A program made the position numbers and the translations under genes. Shown here piece by piece: positions 24,467-32,630 of a DNA stretch of 46,959 nt. Numbering within the stretch: the first letter of the stretch is position 1; each line of letters opens with the position of its first letter. Below the pieces are notes generated by a model that saw only the letters and a program-made list of their open reading frames with translations, ran no database searches and had not been told where the DNA came from. Source of the stretch: Burkholderiales bacterium (GTDB lineage: Bacteria; Pseudomonadota; Gammaproteobacteria; Burkholderiales; Casimicrobiaceae); the NCBI GenBank assembly GCA_025354165.1, contig JANXNI010000089.1, positions 1 to 46,959 of the forward strand, given 5' to 3'.

Positions 24467-26068
24467 CTAGCTCGCCAGCGCAAACGACTCCGCGCGCGCT
24501 TTGCCCCAGTAGTAGGCAAACACCTTGTGTTCTGCGGTGTCGTTGAGCAGTTCGCCGGGTTTCAGGAATTTGTAGAGCCCCGCCAGCGACGCAACCTCGG
24601 TCGAGCTGATCCGGCGAATGATGTGCTCGGGCTTCACATCCTGCGGATGCGTGAGCCCAGCGGCGGCGAGCAGCTCGGACAAGGCATGCAGTGTGCTGTG
24701 ATGAAATTCATAAACGCGCTCGGCCTTGGTCGGCACCACGAGCGCGCGTTGACGCAACGCGTCCTGCGTCGTCACGCCGGTCGGGCAAGTGCCGGTGTGG
24801 CAGGTCTGCGCCTGAATGCAGCCCAGCGCGAACATGAATCCGCGCGCCGAATTGCACCAGTCCGCACCCATCGCCATCGTCCTGGCGATATCAAACGCGG
24901 TGATGATCTTGCCGCTTGCGCCCACTTTGATGCGATCACGCAGCCCCACGCCGACGAGCGTGTTGTGCACCAGCATGAGCGCTTCGCGCAGCGGCACGCC
25001 AACGTGATCAGTGAATTCGACCGGGGCTGCGCCAGTGCCGCCTTCAGAGCCGTCGACCACGATGAAATCCGGCGTAATACCGGTCTTGACCATTGCCTTG
25101 GCAATCGCAAAAAACTCCCACGGATGTCCGATGGCGAGCTTCATCCCGGCGGGTTTGCCACCCGAAAGCGCACGCATTTTCGCGATGAATTCCAGCATCT
25201 CGATGGGGGTGGAAAACACGCTGTGCTTGGCGGGCGAAACACAATCAACACCGATTTCAACGCCGCGCGCCTCAGCGATCTCTGGTGTCACTTTCGGGCC
25301 GGGCAACACGCCGCCGTGGCCCGGCTTTGCGCCTTGCGAGAGCTTTAGCTCCACCATCTTCACCTGCGGATCTTGCGCCTGATCGGCGAAGCGGGTCGCG
25401 TCAAATTTTCCGTCCGCTGTGCGGCATCCAAAGTAACCACTGCCGAGTTCCCAGATGAGATCGCCGCCGTGTTCGCGGTGGTAGCGCGAGATGGAGCCTT
25501 CGCCGGTGTCATGCGCGAATCCGCCGTTTTTTGCGCCCAGATTCAGCGCGCGAATCGCGTTCGCCGAGAGCGCACCGAAGCTCATCGCGGAGACATTGAA
25601 GACAGACGCGGAATATGGCTGAGCGGTGTGTTCGCCGACGGTGATACGAAAGTCAGACGTTGGCACCACGGTGGGTGAAACCGAGTGGTTCATCCATTCG
25701 TAACCCGCTTCGTAGACGTCCAGCTGGGTGCCGAACGGGCGCTTGTCAGAGTCCTTCTTTGCGCGCTGATACACAAGCGAGCGCGACGCGCGCGAGAACG
25801 GATACGCCTCGTTTTCGCTCTCGATAAAGTACTGCCGGATCTCGGGGCGGATGTATTCGAAAAGAAAACGAAAGTGCGCGAGGATCGGGTAGTTGCGGCG
25901 AATCGCCTGCTTCGTTTGCGTGATGTCGCGCAAGCCCACGAGCGAGAGCGTACCGCTGATCACGATGATCGGCCAGGTCACCCACGGTGCCTTGAAGAAA
26001 ACTTCGAGAACCAGACTCGCGATGAAAACGAACAGGACGGCAACGAGGGTGTAGTAGCGAGAGGGCAT
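24467..26068 (-). CDS. FMN-binding glutamate synthase-like protein (GltS central domain)
   Basis: A 533-residue membrane-anchored protein. Two hydrophobic segments near the N-terminus (about 5-50) precede a TIM-barrel domain like the FMN domain of glutamate synthase. Seen there are SFGALSANAIRALNLGA, GAKPGHGGVLPGPKVT, VVDGSEGGTGAAP and GASGKI. The CIQAQTCHTGTCPTG block has the spacing of 3Fe-4S ligands. There is no GltB amidotransferase domain, so the reaction is not glutamine-dependent glutamate synthesis; physiological role is unknown. I chose the ATG at 26068; an extension to 26119 is open but lacks support. Confidence 0.85.
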   Translation of the reverse strand: MPSRYYTLVAVLFVFIASLVLEVFFKAPWVTWPIIVISGTLSLVGLRDITQTKQAIRRNYPILAHFRFLFEYIRPEIRQYFIESENEAYPFSRASRSLVYQRAKKDSDKRPFGTQLDVYEAGYEWMNHSVSPTVVPTSDFRITVGEHTAQPYSASVFNVSAMSFGALSANAIRALNLGAKNGGFAHDTGEGSISRYHREHGGDLIWELGSGYFGCRTADGKFDATRFADQAQDPQVKMVELKLSQGAKPGHGGVLPGPKVTPEIAEARGVEIGVDCVSPAKHSVFSTPIEMLEFIAKMRALSGGKPAGMKLAIGHPWEFFAIAKAMVKTGITPDFIVVDGSEGGTGAAPVEFTDHVGVPLREALMLVHNTLVGVGLRDRIKVGASGKIITAFDIARTMAMGADWCNSARGFMFALGCIQAQTCHTGTCPTGVTTQDALRQRALVVPTKAERVYEFHHSTLHALSELLAAAGLTHPQDVKPEHIIRRISSTEVASLAGLYKFLKPGELLNDTAEHKVFAYYWGKARAESFALAS

Positions 26069-26108
26069 AGCGGGCCGATCACGTTGAGAAGTGAGCCCTG
26101 AAACTACA

Positions 26109-27260
26109 TTACAGGGCAAGCAACTCGAAATCTACCTGCGAAGGGATGCCCGGCGCAACAAGCATCGTGCGATTGTCACAATTGATGATCACGCCGAAGA
26201 CACTTTCCACCCGCAAATCGGGCGGCAAACTCATGTCCGGTGAGCGGCAAATCGCTCCGTACTTCGCGTCCTGACCTGTCGCGCCCGGTGCGCCCGTCTC
26301 GTCGCGCAGCAGCAGCCCAAGATACACGTCATCAATCTCATCCGGCCAATCGGCAATCTGGGTGTCGGCGCAGTGCAGACGCGGCTCGGTGGTCAGCATT
26401 TGCGCGAGCGGGGCCTGCTTTTCAGCGAGGCGCGGATCGCAAAAATGATTGGTGTGCGCGACCACGCCTTGATCCGGTGGAATCACCGCAGCGCCGCTTG
26501 GACTGTATTCCAGCGAGCACACCTTGCCGGTCGCATCACCGAGAATCGCGTTCGATGACGCTGCGAAGGCGAGCGATTGCGCGAGCGCAACGATGTCATC
26601 GACGCTCGCGCAATCAAGCGCCATACGCTGAAAAATATGCACCGGAATGCCGAGTTGCTGACGATCGTTGGTCGCGCGCAAAATGTTCAGGCCAATCGCT
26701 ACGCCGAGATCATTGACGCCGATTTTGGCGAGAATGCCCGCTTCGGTCAGCGTCAAAAATGACGGCCACGGCGCGTCGCGCAACACGCGCAAAGCCAACA
26801 CGTTTTTACGCTGATAACCGATCCAGTCCCAGTTCTGCGCGACCCGAGTCTGCCCATCGGAGCAGCGCGTCCTGCTGACCGCGACACTCGTACATTCACC
26901 GATGTCGAAGAGCCCGAGGGCCGCATTTTTACGACGCGCCTGATCGCTGTTCGTCGTCGCCATCCCCATAAAAGTAGGTGGCAGGATTTCAGTGCGGCAA
27001 TTGAGCGCGAGGATCTCGTTCACGGTGAAACCGCTGCCGATGGCAATGCCTTCAATCTCCTCCATCATGCCGCCGCCACATCCGGCAATGATTTCGCTGT
27101 ACTCGGCGGCACGTCGCTGCGCTTCGCTCCAGTCGATGCCGCAACTGGCAAACAGCGACGCGTAACAGCGCACGGAGCCCGTGACCTGCGCACGCGCAGT
27201 CTGGCCGTGCGTTCTGCCGCGTTCGAAAGGGGTGCCGGAGAGTTCGAGAACAGGAAACAT
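26109..27260 (-). CDS. C45-type acyltransferase / NTN hydrolase (penicillin acyltransferase family)
   Basis: A 383-residue protein resembling the isopenicillin N acyltransferase family, which self-cleaves at a Cys that becomes the nucleophile. The N-terminal LSGTPFERGRTHGQ is typical. The likely catalytic residue is C123 in GECTSVAV, and NHF and SLEYSP further on fit the fold. The natural substrate is unknown; bacterial relatives act on amides or N-acyl homoserine lactones. The ATG at 27260 (MFPVLELSG) is preferred to an in-frame extension of 26 residues. It is divergent from an SDR gene by 40 bases and precedes the FMN protein by 40 bases on the same strand. Confidence 0.82.
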   Translation of the reverse strand: MFPVLELSGTPFERGRTHGQTARAQVTGSVRCYASLFASCGIDWSEAQRRAAEYSEIIAGCGGGMMEEIEGIAIGSGFTVNEILALNCRTEILPPTFMGMATTNSDQARRKNAALGLFDIGECTSVAVSRTRCSDGQTRVAQNWDWIGYQRKNVLALRVLRDAPWPSFLTLTEAGILAKIGVNDLGVAIGLNILRATNDRQQLGIPVHIFQRMALDCASVDDIVALAQSLAFAASSNAILGDATGKVCSLEYSPSGAAVIPPDQGVVAHTNHFCDPRLAEKQAPLAQMLTTEPRLHCADTQIADWPDEIDDVYLGLLLRDETGAPGATGQDAKYGAICRSPDMSLPPDLRVESVFGVIINCDNRTMLVAPGIPSQVDFELLAL

Positions 27261-27300
27261 GGGTAGCGATTGTAGGTAGCTTCGCCCGTACACTAACCGC

Positions 27301-28011
27301 ATGAAAACTATTCTGGTCACCGGGGCGACGCGCGGCATTGGCTACGCGACGGCGAAACGATTGCTTGCGCGCGGCGAGCGCGTGTATGCGCTGGGCCGCG
27401 ACTTTTCTGCGTTTGATCTCGATGGAGAAAATTGCGAGCGTGTTGTGTTCGATTTACGCCAAACCGATGCCATCGGCATGATGTGTGCGCAATTACCCGC
27501 AATCGATGTGCTCATTAACAACGCGGCGATGCTGACCTCACAAACGTTCGCGAGCTACACGCCGAAAGATCGCCGTGATGTGATCGCCACCAATATCGAA
27601 GCGCCTGCCGAGTTGATTCGTTGTCTGGTGCCGAAAATGGTCGCGCGACCGAGGATTGATGGCATCTGCGGGCGTGTCGTCAATCTGGCCTCCGTCGCGG
27701 GTTTTGGCGGCCATCCGGACGTCTGGTACGGCGCCAGCAAAGGCGCGATTTTGAATATGACAAAGAGCCTCGCCAAACTCTACGGCCCGCACGGCGTGAT
27801 GATCAATGCGGTCGCGCCGGGTCCGACAAAAACCGGCATGTTCGATCAGTTGCCGCAGTCACGAAAGGATGAATTCAATCGACTGGTGTTTGCCGGACGA
27901 TTCGCCGAGGCCGATGAGATCGCCAAAGTGATCGAGTGGCTCGCGCTTGATGCGCCGGAGTACGTCAATGGGTCATGTGTGGATGCGGCAAGTGGTGGCT
28001 ATTTGCGCTGA
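27301..28011 (+). CDS. Short-chain dehydrogenase/reductase
   Basis: A 236-residue classical SDR. The cofactor motif TGATRGIG is at 7-14 and NNAA is at about 73-76. The catalytic triad is S131, Y143 and K147 (YGASK), and PGPTKTGM follows. It should reduce a ketone or oxidise an alcohol with NAD(P)H; the RD after the first fold would favour NADP(H). The substrate is unknown. It is divergent from the C45 acyltransferase gene. Confidence 0.9.
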   Translation: MKTILVTGATRGIGYATAKRLLARGERVYALGRDFSAFDLDGENCERVVFDLRQTDAIGMMCAQLPAIDVLINNAAMLTSQTFASYTPKDRRDVIATNIEAPAELIRCLVPKMVARPRIDGICGRVVNLASVAGFGGHPDVWYGASKGAILNMTKSLAKLYGPHGVMINAVAPGPTKTGMFDQLPQSRKDEFNRLVFAGRFAEADEIAKVIEWLALDAPEYVNGSCVDAASGGYLR

Positions 28012-28063
28012 GCGCAGCGGATAGTAAATCTTTAGCGGTTCCCTTAACTTCGCGCCGACCTGC

Positions 28064-28738
28064 CTACACCAGGCTCTTCTTCATCGCGTCCAGCATCACT
28101 TCAGGCGGCTGCGCACCCGACAGCGAAACCTTGTTGTTGAACACCAGAAAAGGCACGCCAGTGACGCCTTGTTGCCGTACGCTGGCGTCCTGACTGGCGA
28201 TCTGTTGCAGCGTTCCGCTTTCGGACAAAACAGTGCGCGTCGTGTCGGCATTCAGCCCACATTCAGAAGCGATGCCAACCAGCGTATCCATGTCGCCAAT
28301 AAATTCGCCATCAACGAAATACGCCTTGAACAGGCGCTCGACGATCGCGTCAGCGTGACGGCCGTCGTCAACGCTTTGCGCGTACGCGATCAACGCATGT
28401 GCGGCCAGCGTATTGGGCTGCTTTTTTATACCGTCGAAATTGAGATCAAGTCCCGCGTTACGACCCGCCGCCGCGACGCGCGCATAGATTTCTTTGGCCC
28501 GCTGCGGCCCGCCAAATTTCGCTTCGAGATAGCCTTTGCGATCAGTGCCTTCGAGCGGCAGATCGGGATTTAACTGAAACGGATGCCAGCGGATGTTGAC
28601 TTCGCCATCAGGATTGGCCTGTTTCCATTGATCAACGGCCGCCTCAACGTGGCGTTTGCCGATGTAGCACCACGGGCACACCACGTCGGAAACGATGTCG
28701 ATGGTCAGCGGAGCGGTCGTGGTGGCGGAGGTGTTCAT
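28064..28738 (-). CDS. DsbA-family oxidoreductase, FrnE type
   Basis: A 224-residue cytoplasmic thioredoxin-fold protein of the FrnE/2-hydroxychromene-2-carboxylate isomerase group. The redox motif is CPWC (C21, C24) followed by YIGKRHVE, and GVTGVPFLVFNNK supplies the cis-Pro region. No signal peptide is present, so it acts in the cytoplasm. Its start overlaps the stop of the DUF418 gene (ATGA), so the two are co-translated. Confidence 0.9.
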   Translation of the reverse strand: MNTSATTTAPLTIDIVSDVVCPWCYIGKRHVEAAVDQWKQANPDGEVNIRWHPFQLNPDLPLEGTDRKGYLEAKFGGPQRAKEIYARVAAAGRNAGLDLNFDGIKKQPNTLAAHALIAYAQSVDDGRHADAIVERLFKAYFVDGEFIGDMDTLVGIASECGLNADTTRTVLSESGTLQQIASQDASVRQQGVTGVPFLVFNNKVSLSGAQPPEVMLDAMKKSLV

Positions 28739-29937
28739 GGTTCGAGGGGAAGTTTTTCAGCGGATTTGAGCTTAATTTGCGGCGAAAACACACTTGTCAA
28801 CCGCCGCCAGACAATTTCCATCGGCCCGAAAGTATGGCCGCTCGCCAGCCATGCACGGATGAACGCGCAGAGCAGCAGGTAGGTCGCAATCGCGATGAGC
28901 GAATAAGCGCCACGCCCGAGCTCACCATACAGACCGATGAGACTCTTGTTGAACAATGCAGCAAACACGATCGACTGCCCGATGAACTGCGTCAGCGGCG
29001 CCCGGCCCGCTGCGGCGACCAGATTTTTCAAGCCATTGTCGCCGCGTTGCGCCCACACAGCAGCAATCGTCAACCACAGCCAAAGACCACCCAGACTGGC
29101 CCACAGGAGCGCCAGCGTCATCAGCGCCACGCCCCTGTCCTGCGTCATCAGGGCGTCCCATCCGCCGTAGCGCGCGGCCATGAGCTCAAGCGTTGTTCCG
29201 AACGAGAAGCACAACGCCCCAGAAATTACCACCCAGCGATTGCGCAATGGATCACGCAAAAAGCGCTGCAACGCGCCGGATTTGCCAGCCCAAATGCCGA
29301 GCAAGGCATGCGCCCAAAAATCAGGCACCAGCAACTGCACCACGCCACGATCCAGAAACTCCTGACGATGCGATTGCAGCGCTGATCGAAGGGACGACAG
29401 CGCGAATGAAGCCGTGGGCTCAACGACGGGCGTGGTCGCACCGTCCCACATGAACCACGACACGGCCATGCTTGAGTACATCGACGCCGTCGCCACATAC
29501 ACGGCGATCACGATGGCCAAAATGACGCGATCACCCAAGCGCAGCACCGACACCAGCACCAGGCCCATCACCGCGTAAACCGTCAGCACTTCGCCCGGCC
29601 ACAACAGCAGGCCGTGCGCCACGCCAATCAGCAGCAACGCCCACAGCCGCGCGCGCAAGCGGTTCGGCTGGCGATCAGCCGCTGGCAGGCGCTGCCATTG
29701 CCACGCCAACCCGACTCCGAACAAGAATGCCAGCACCGGATACGAGCGATGCGTGAACAACACGGCATTTGCGTACTCGGCCACTACATCGGCGGCATTT
29801 TTCGCGAGATCGAGCCCGTAAACCGATGACCAAACCGCAGCGAACGCATGCACGTTCACCAACGCCACGCCGAAGAGCGCGATGCCGCGCGCCAGATCGA
29901 TGGCGGGCAGGCGTTCGGCGGACGCAAAGTTAGTCAT
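28735..29937 (-). CDS. DUF418 (YeiB-like) membrane protein
   Basis: A 400-residue inner-membrane protein with about ten hydrophobic segments. The conserved opening RLPAIDLARGIALFGVALVN and the C-terminal block APLTQFIGQSIVFAALF, typical of the DUF418/YeiB family, are present. Family function is not known; an acyltransferase-like role has been proposed for relatives. It is upstream of and overlaps the DsbA-like gene. Confidence 0.88.
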   Translation of the reverse strand: MTNFASAERLPAIDLARGIALFGVALVNVHAFAAVWSSVYGLDLAKNAADVVAEYANAVLFTHRSYPVLAFLFGVGLAWQWQRLPAADRQPNRLRARLWALLLIGVAHGLLLWPGEVLTVYAVMGLVLVSVLRLGDRVILAIVIAVYVATASMYSSMAVSWFMWDGATTPVVEPTASFALSSLRSALQSHRQEFLDRGVVQLLVPDFWAHALLGIWAGKSGALQRFLRDPLRNRWVVISGALCFSFGTTLELMAARYGGWDALMTQDRGVALMTLALLWASLGGLWLWLTIAAVWAQRGDNGLKNLVAAAGRAPLTQFIGQSIVFAALFNKSLIGLYGELGRGAYSLIAIATYLLLCAFIRAWLASGHTFGPMEIVWRRLTSVFSPQIKLKSAEKLPLEP

Positions 29938-29954
29938 TCTCGTAGCGCATTTTT

Positions 29955-30084
29955 AACAACAACTTTTCGATGAAACGTCTATTTCACTAGGGCAGAGACA
30001 TGATATGATAGAAAGTCGACTTTATATTAAAACATCAGCTAGCCCATGAACAGACGTCGTTTTAGCAAAAAGCCATATGCGTTA
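29955..30084. repeat. ERIC-like intergenic palindrome, copy E
   Basis: Left arm AACTTTTCGATGAAACGTCT pairs with right arm AGACGTCGTTTTAGCAAAAA; CTAGGGC pairs with AGCTAGCCC. The core is AAAGTCGACTTT, fully palindromic. It lies between DUF418 and selU, 55 bases from the selU stop. Confidence 0.8.
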
Positions 30085-30139
30085 TGGTAGTGCGGAACCC
30101 ACAGGCGTTCCGCTATCGTTGGCGAGCAAACGATAGCGG

Positions 30140-31198
30140 CTACACCGCAACAAGCCCTTCGGCAGCCAGTCGCAGCGCAGCCGGCGTCAGCGACCCAATC
30201 GCCACATGACGCGCCGTCGCTAATGTCGGGTAATTGCGTTTGATCGCAGTCGTGTACAGCGGATCGTAATGATCCACCAGCAATGATTTGACCACGCCAT
30301 CAATGTTGCCCGCCGTCGCCAATGCCTGCCAGCGACCGAGCATTTCACCGCCACGCAGTGCCTTAAGCGGCGCCAGTTTTTTCATGAGCAATGCCGGATC
30401 AGCGACGAAGTGCTCGTACTCGCCGCGCAGATGCAGAACACGCGCCGCGACCGGCACGTCAAGCCACACGCATTGACCGGCCGCCATCTGGTCGCGCATC
30501 GATTCTGGCATTTGCACCAGACCGATTTTTTTGCTTTCCGACTCTACGAAAACAGGTCGCTCAGGGTCGAGGGCACGCAGTTCCGCCCACAGCGAACTAT
30601 CGAAACGCTTCTGTGTTGGCTGCGCCGCCGTCACGCTTTCTCCTAGCAGCGAACCCTTGTGATTCGCTAATCCTTCGAGATCAATTACCTGCGCACCGAC
30701 GTCGCGCAATGCATGCAACAGCGCGGTTTTTCCGGTGCCAGTGCAACCACAAATAGTGACGTAGTGAAACTGCTTCGGCAACGCTGTCAATTCAGTCGCA
30801 ACCCGCGCCCGGTAAGCTTTGTAGCCGCCTTCCAGCTGCACCGCTTTGAAACCAATCTCTCTGAGCACCAGCGTCAACGAGCGCGAGCGTTTGCCGCCGC
30901 GCCAGCAGTAAATGAGCGGTGCCCAGTCGCGCGGTTTATCGGCAAAGTGTTGCTCCAGCATCGCGGCGATATTGCGGGAAACGAGCGCGGCACCCATGCG
31001 TTTCGCGGCGAACGGCGATTGAACTTTGTTTAACGTGCCGACGCGGGCGCGCTCTTCGTTATTGAGCACCGGGTGGTTCACCGCCCCGGGGATAAAGTCC
31101 TCCGCGTATTCGCCCTCGGAGCGGGCGTCGATGATGTCGGGATAGTGGTCGAGATCGGCTACGGTGATTGATCCGGAGTTGGGGGCGGCTACGCTCAC
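30140..31198 (-). CDS. selU: tRNA 2-selenouridine synthase
   Basis: A 352-residue enzyme (also mnmH/ybbB) that replaces the sulfur of 2-thiouridine with selenium at the tRNA wobble position, using selenophosphate. The N-terminal rhodanese domain has the active Cys in YCWRGGKRS (C98). The C-terminal P-loop domain has GCTGTGKT (151-158) and later HKGSLLG and FVESESKKIG. It implies selenophosphate synthesis (selD) elsewhere in the genome. The GTG start overlaps the tesA stop (GTGA). Confidence 0.95.
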   Translation of the reverse strand: MSVAAPNSGSITVADLDHYPDIIDARSEGEYAEDFIPGAVNHPVLNNEERARVGTLNKVQSPFAAKRMGAALVSRNIAAMLEQHFADKPRDWAPLIYCWRGGKRSRSLTLVLREIGFKAVQLEGGYKAYRARVATELTALPKQFHYVTICGCTGTGKTALLHALRDVGAQVIDLEGLANHKGSLLGESVTAAQPTQKRFDSSLWAELRALDPERPVFVESESKKIGLVQMPESMRDQMAAGQCVWLDVPVAARVLHLRGEYEHFVADPALLMKKLAPLKALRGGEMLGRWQALATAGNIDGVVKSLLVDHYDPLYTTAIKRNYPTLATARHVAIGSLTPAALRLAAEGLVAV

Positions 31199-31833
31199 TT
31201 GAGTAGCTTCACGAGCGCGGGCCAGACAGTGTCGAGCAGGGCGGGTTGCGCTGCGGCTGTCGGGTGAATTCGATCAGCCTGAAATTTGGAGAGATCGGTG
31301 CCGATCTTTCCGAGCAATGCTGGCACCAGACCGGCGTTCACCGACTTCGCCACATCGACATACATCGCTTCAAATTGAGCGGTGTAACTCGGGCCAAAAT
31401 TCGGTGGCATCTGCATGCCGACAATCAACACTTTCGCGCCCGACGATTTCGATAATTGAGCCATCTTGAGCAGATTCGCCTTCGCCGTCGCCACCGGCGA
31501 GCCGCGCAATCCGTCGTTTCCGCCGAGCTCAATCACGACAACCGCCGGTTTGTGTTTTGCTAACAGCGTAGGTAGCCGGGAAAGCCCGCCCGCCGTGGTG
31601 TCGCCACTGATGCTGGCGTTCACAACTTCCGCTGGAATTTTTTCTTTGCCCAGCTTTTTAGTCAGCAGATCGACCCAACCTTCGCCCGAGGACAAGCCGT
31701 AACCTGCCGAAATCGAGTCGCCGACCACCAGAATCTGTGACGATTTAGCGAGCACGCCGGTCGAGGCAAACGCGCAAAGCGCAACCAAAAAGAGCGATTG
31801 CAGGAACCGAAAAACACGTTGTTCTGTCATCAT
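31195..31833 (-). CDS. tesA: Periplasmic lysophospholipase / arylesterase TesA
   Basis: A 212-residue SGNH hydrolase (TesA/ApeA/PldC). A signal peptide (residues 1-30) ends near GVLAK. Block I is GDSISAGYG (Ser nucleophile), block II holds ASISGDTTAGG, block III is GGND, and block V is DRIHP (Asp/His). It cleaves acyl-thioesters, aryl esters or lysophospholipids in the periplasm. The start is one of two adjacent ATGs (31833 or 31830) and is uncertain by a codon. It overlaps selU and is divergent from ybbA. Confidence 0.93.
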   Translation of the reverse strand: MMTEQRVFRFLQSLFLVALCAFASTGVLAKSSQILVVGDSISAGYGLSSGEGWVDLLTKKLGKEKIPAEVVNASISGDTTAGGLSRLPTLLAKHKPAVVVIELGGNDGLRGSPVATAKANLLKMAQLSKSSGAKVLIVGMQMPPNFGPSYTAQFEAMYVDVAKSVNAGLVPALLGKIGTDLSKFQADRIHPTAAAQPALLDTVWPALVKLLK

Positions 31834-31904
31834 CACAATCATTCTAAGGAGTGCTCGTTGCTGGATATGCAAGACACCCCACCAAAAAACAAGCAAACCG
31901 CGTC

Positions 31905-32630
31905 ATGACACCCGTTATCCCCGACACCGCAACCATCAAAGTCAGTTCGCAGCCTTCTTCCAACGCGCCACCCGCCATTCAAGCCGACACGCTATCGCGC
32001 GTGGTGCCGCTAGGCGAGCGGCAATTGACCATTCTTGACAATGTCTCGCTAACGGTTGCCGAGGGTGAAACGCTCGCCATCGTGGGCGCATCGGGCTCCG
32101 GCAAAACCACCTTGCTGGGTCTGCTCGCCGGGTTGGACCGACCGAACCACGGCAGCGTTGCCTGGCACGGCGAGACCGTGAGCAGTCTTTCGGAAGATGC
32201 GCTGGCCAAGCGGCGACAGGGTGCGATTGGCTTCGTCTTTCAGTCGTTCCAGTTGCTACCTGCGTTGACCGCGCTCGAAAACGTCATGCTGCCGCTGGAG
32301 CTTGCAGGGGCAAACGACGCGCAGACGCGGGCGCAGGACTGGCTAAACCGCGTCGGTTTGGGTGAACGTGTCGATCATTTGCCGAAGCAACTCTCGGGCG
32401 GCGAGCAGCAACGTGTTGCCATCGCGCGCGCTTTCGTCGCGAGCCCGAGCATTGTGTTTGCCGATGAGCCAACGGGCAATCTGGATACCGACACCGGCGC
32501 AGAAGTCGTCGAGCTGATGTTCACGCTCAATCGCGAACAGGGCACAACGCTGGTACTGGTAACGCATGATCTGGAGCTGGCTTCGCGTTGTCACAGGATG
32601 GTGCGACTGGCGCGCGGCAAGGTGATTTAA
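31905..32630 (+). CDS. ybbA: ABC transporter ATP-binding protein, YbbA/LolD-like
   Basis: A 241-residue ATPase. Walker A is GASGSGKTT, the Q-loop is FVFQSFQLLP, the signature is LSGGEQQRVAIARAF, Walker B is IVFADEPTG and the H-loop VTHDLELA. It is closest to MacB/LolD-type ATPases that partner FtsX-like permeases. It precedes the permease gene directly (TAAATG). I chose the ATG at 31905. A GTG at 31851 in the same frame follows AAGGA with no gap; the N-terminus is therefore uncertain. Confidence 0.88.
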   Translation: MTPVIPDTATIKVSSQPSSNAPPAIQADTLSRVVPLGERQLTILDNVSLTVAEGETLAIVGASGSGKTTLLGLLAGLDRPNHGSVAWHGETVSSLSEDALAKRRQGAIGFVFQSFQLLPALTALENVMLPLELAGANDAQTRAQDWLNRVGLGERVDHLPKQLSGGEQQRVAIARAFVASPSIVFADEPTGNLDTDTGAEVVELMFTLNREQGTTLVLVTHDLELASRCHRMVRLARGKVI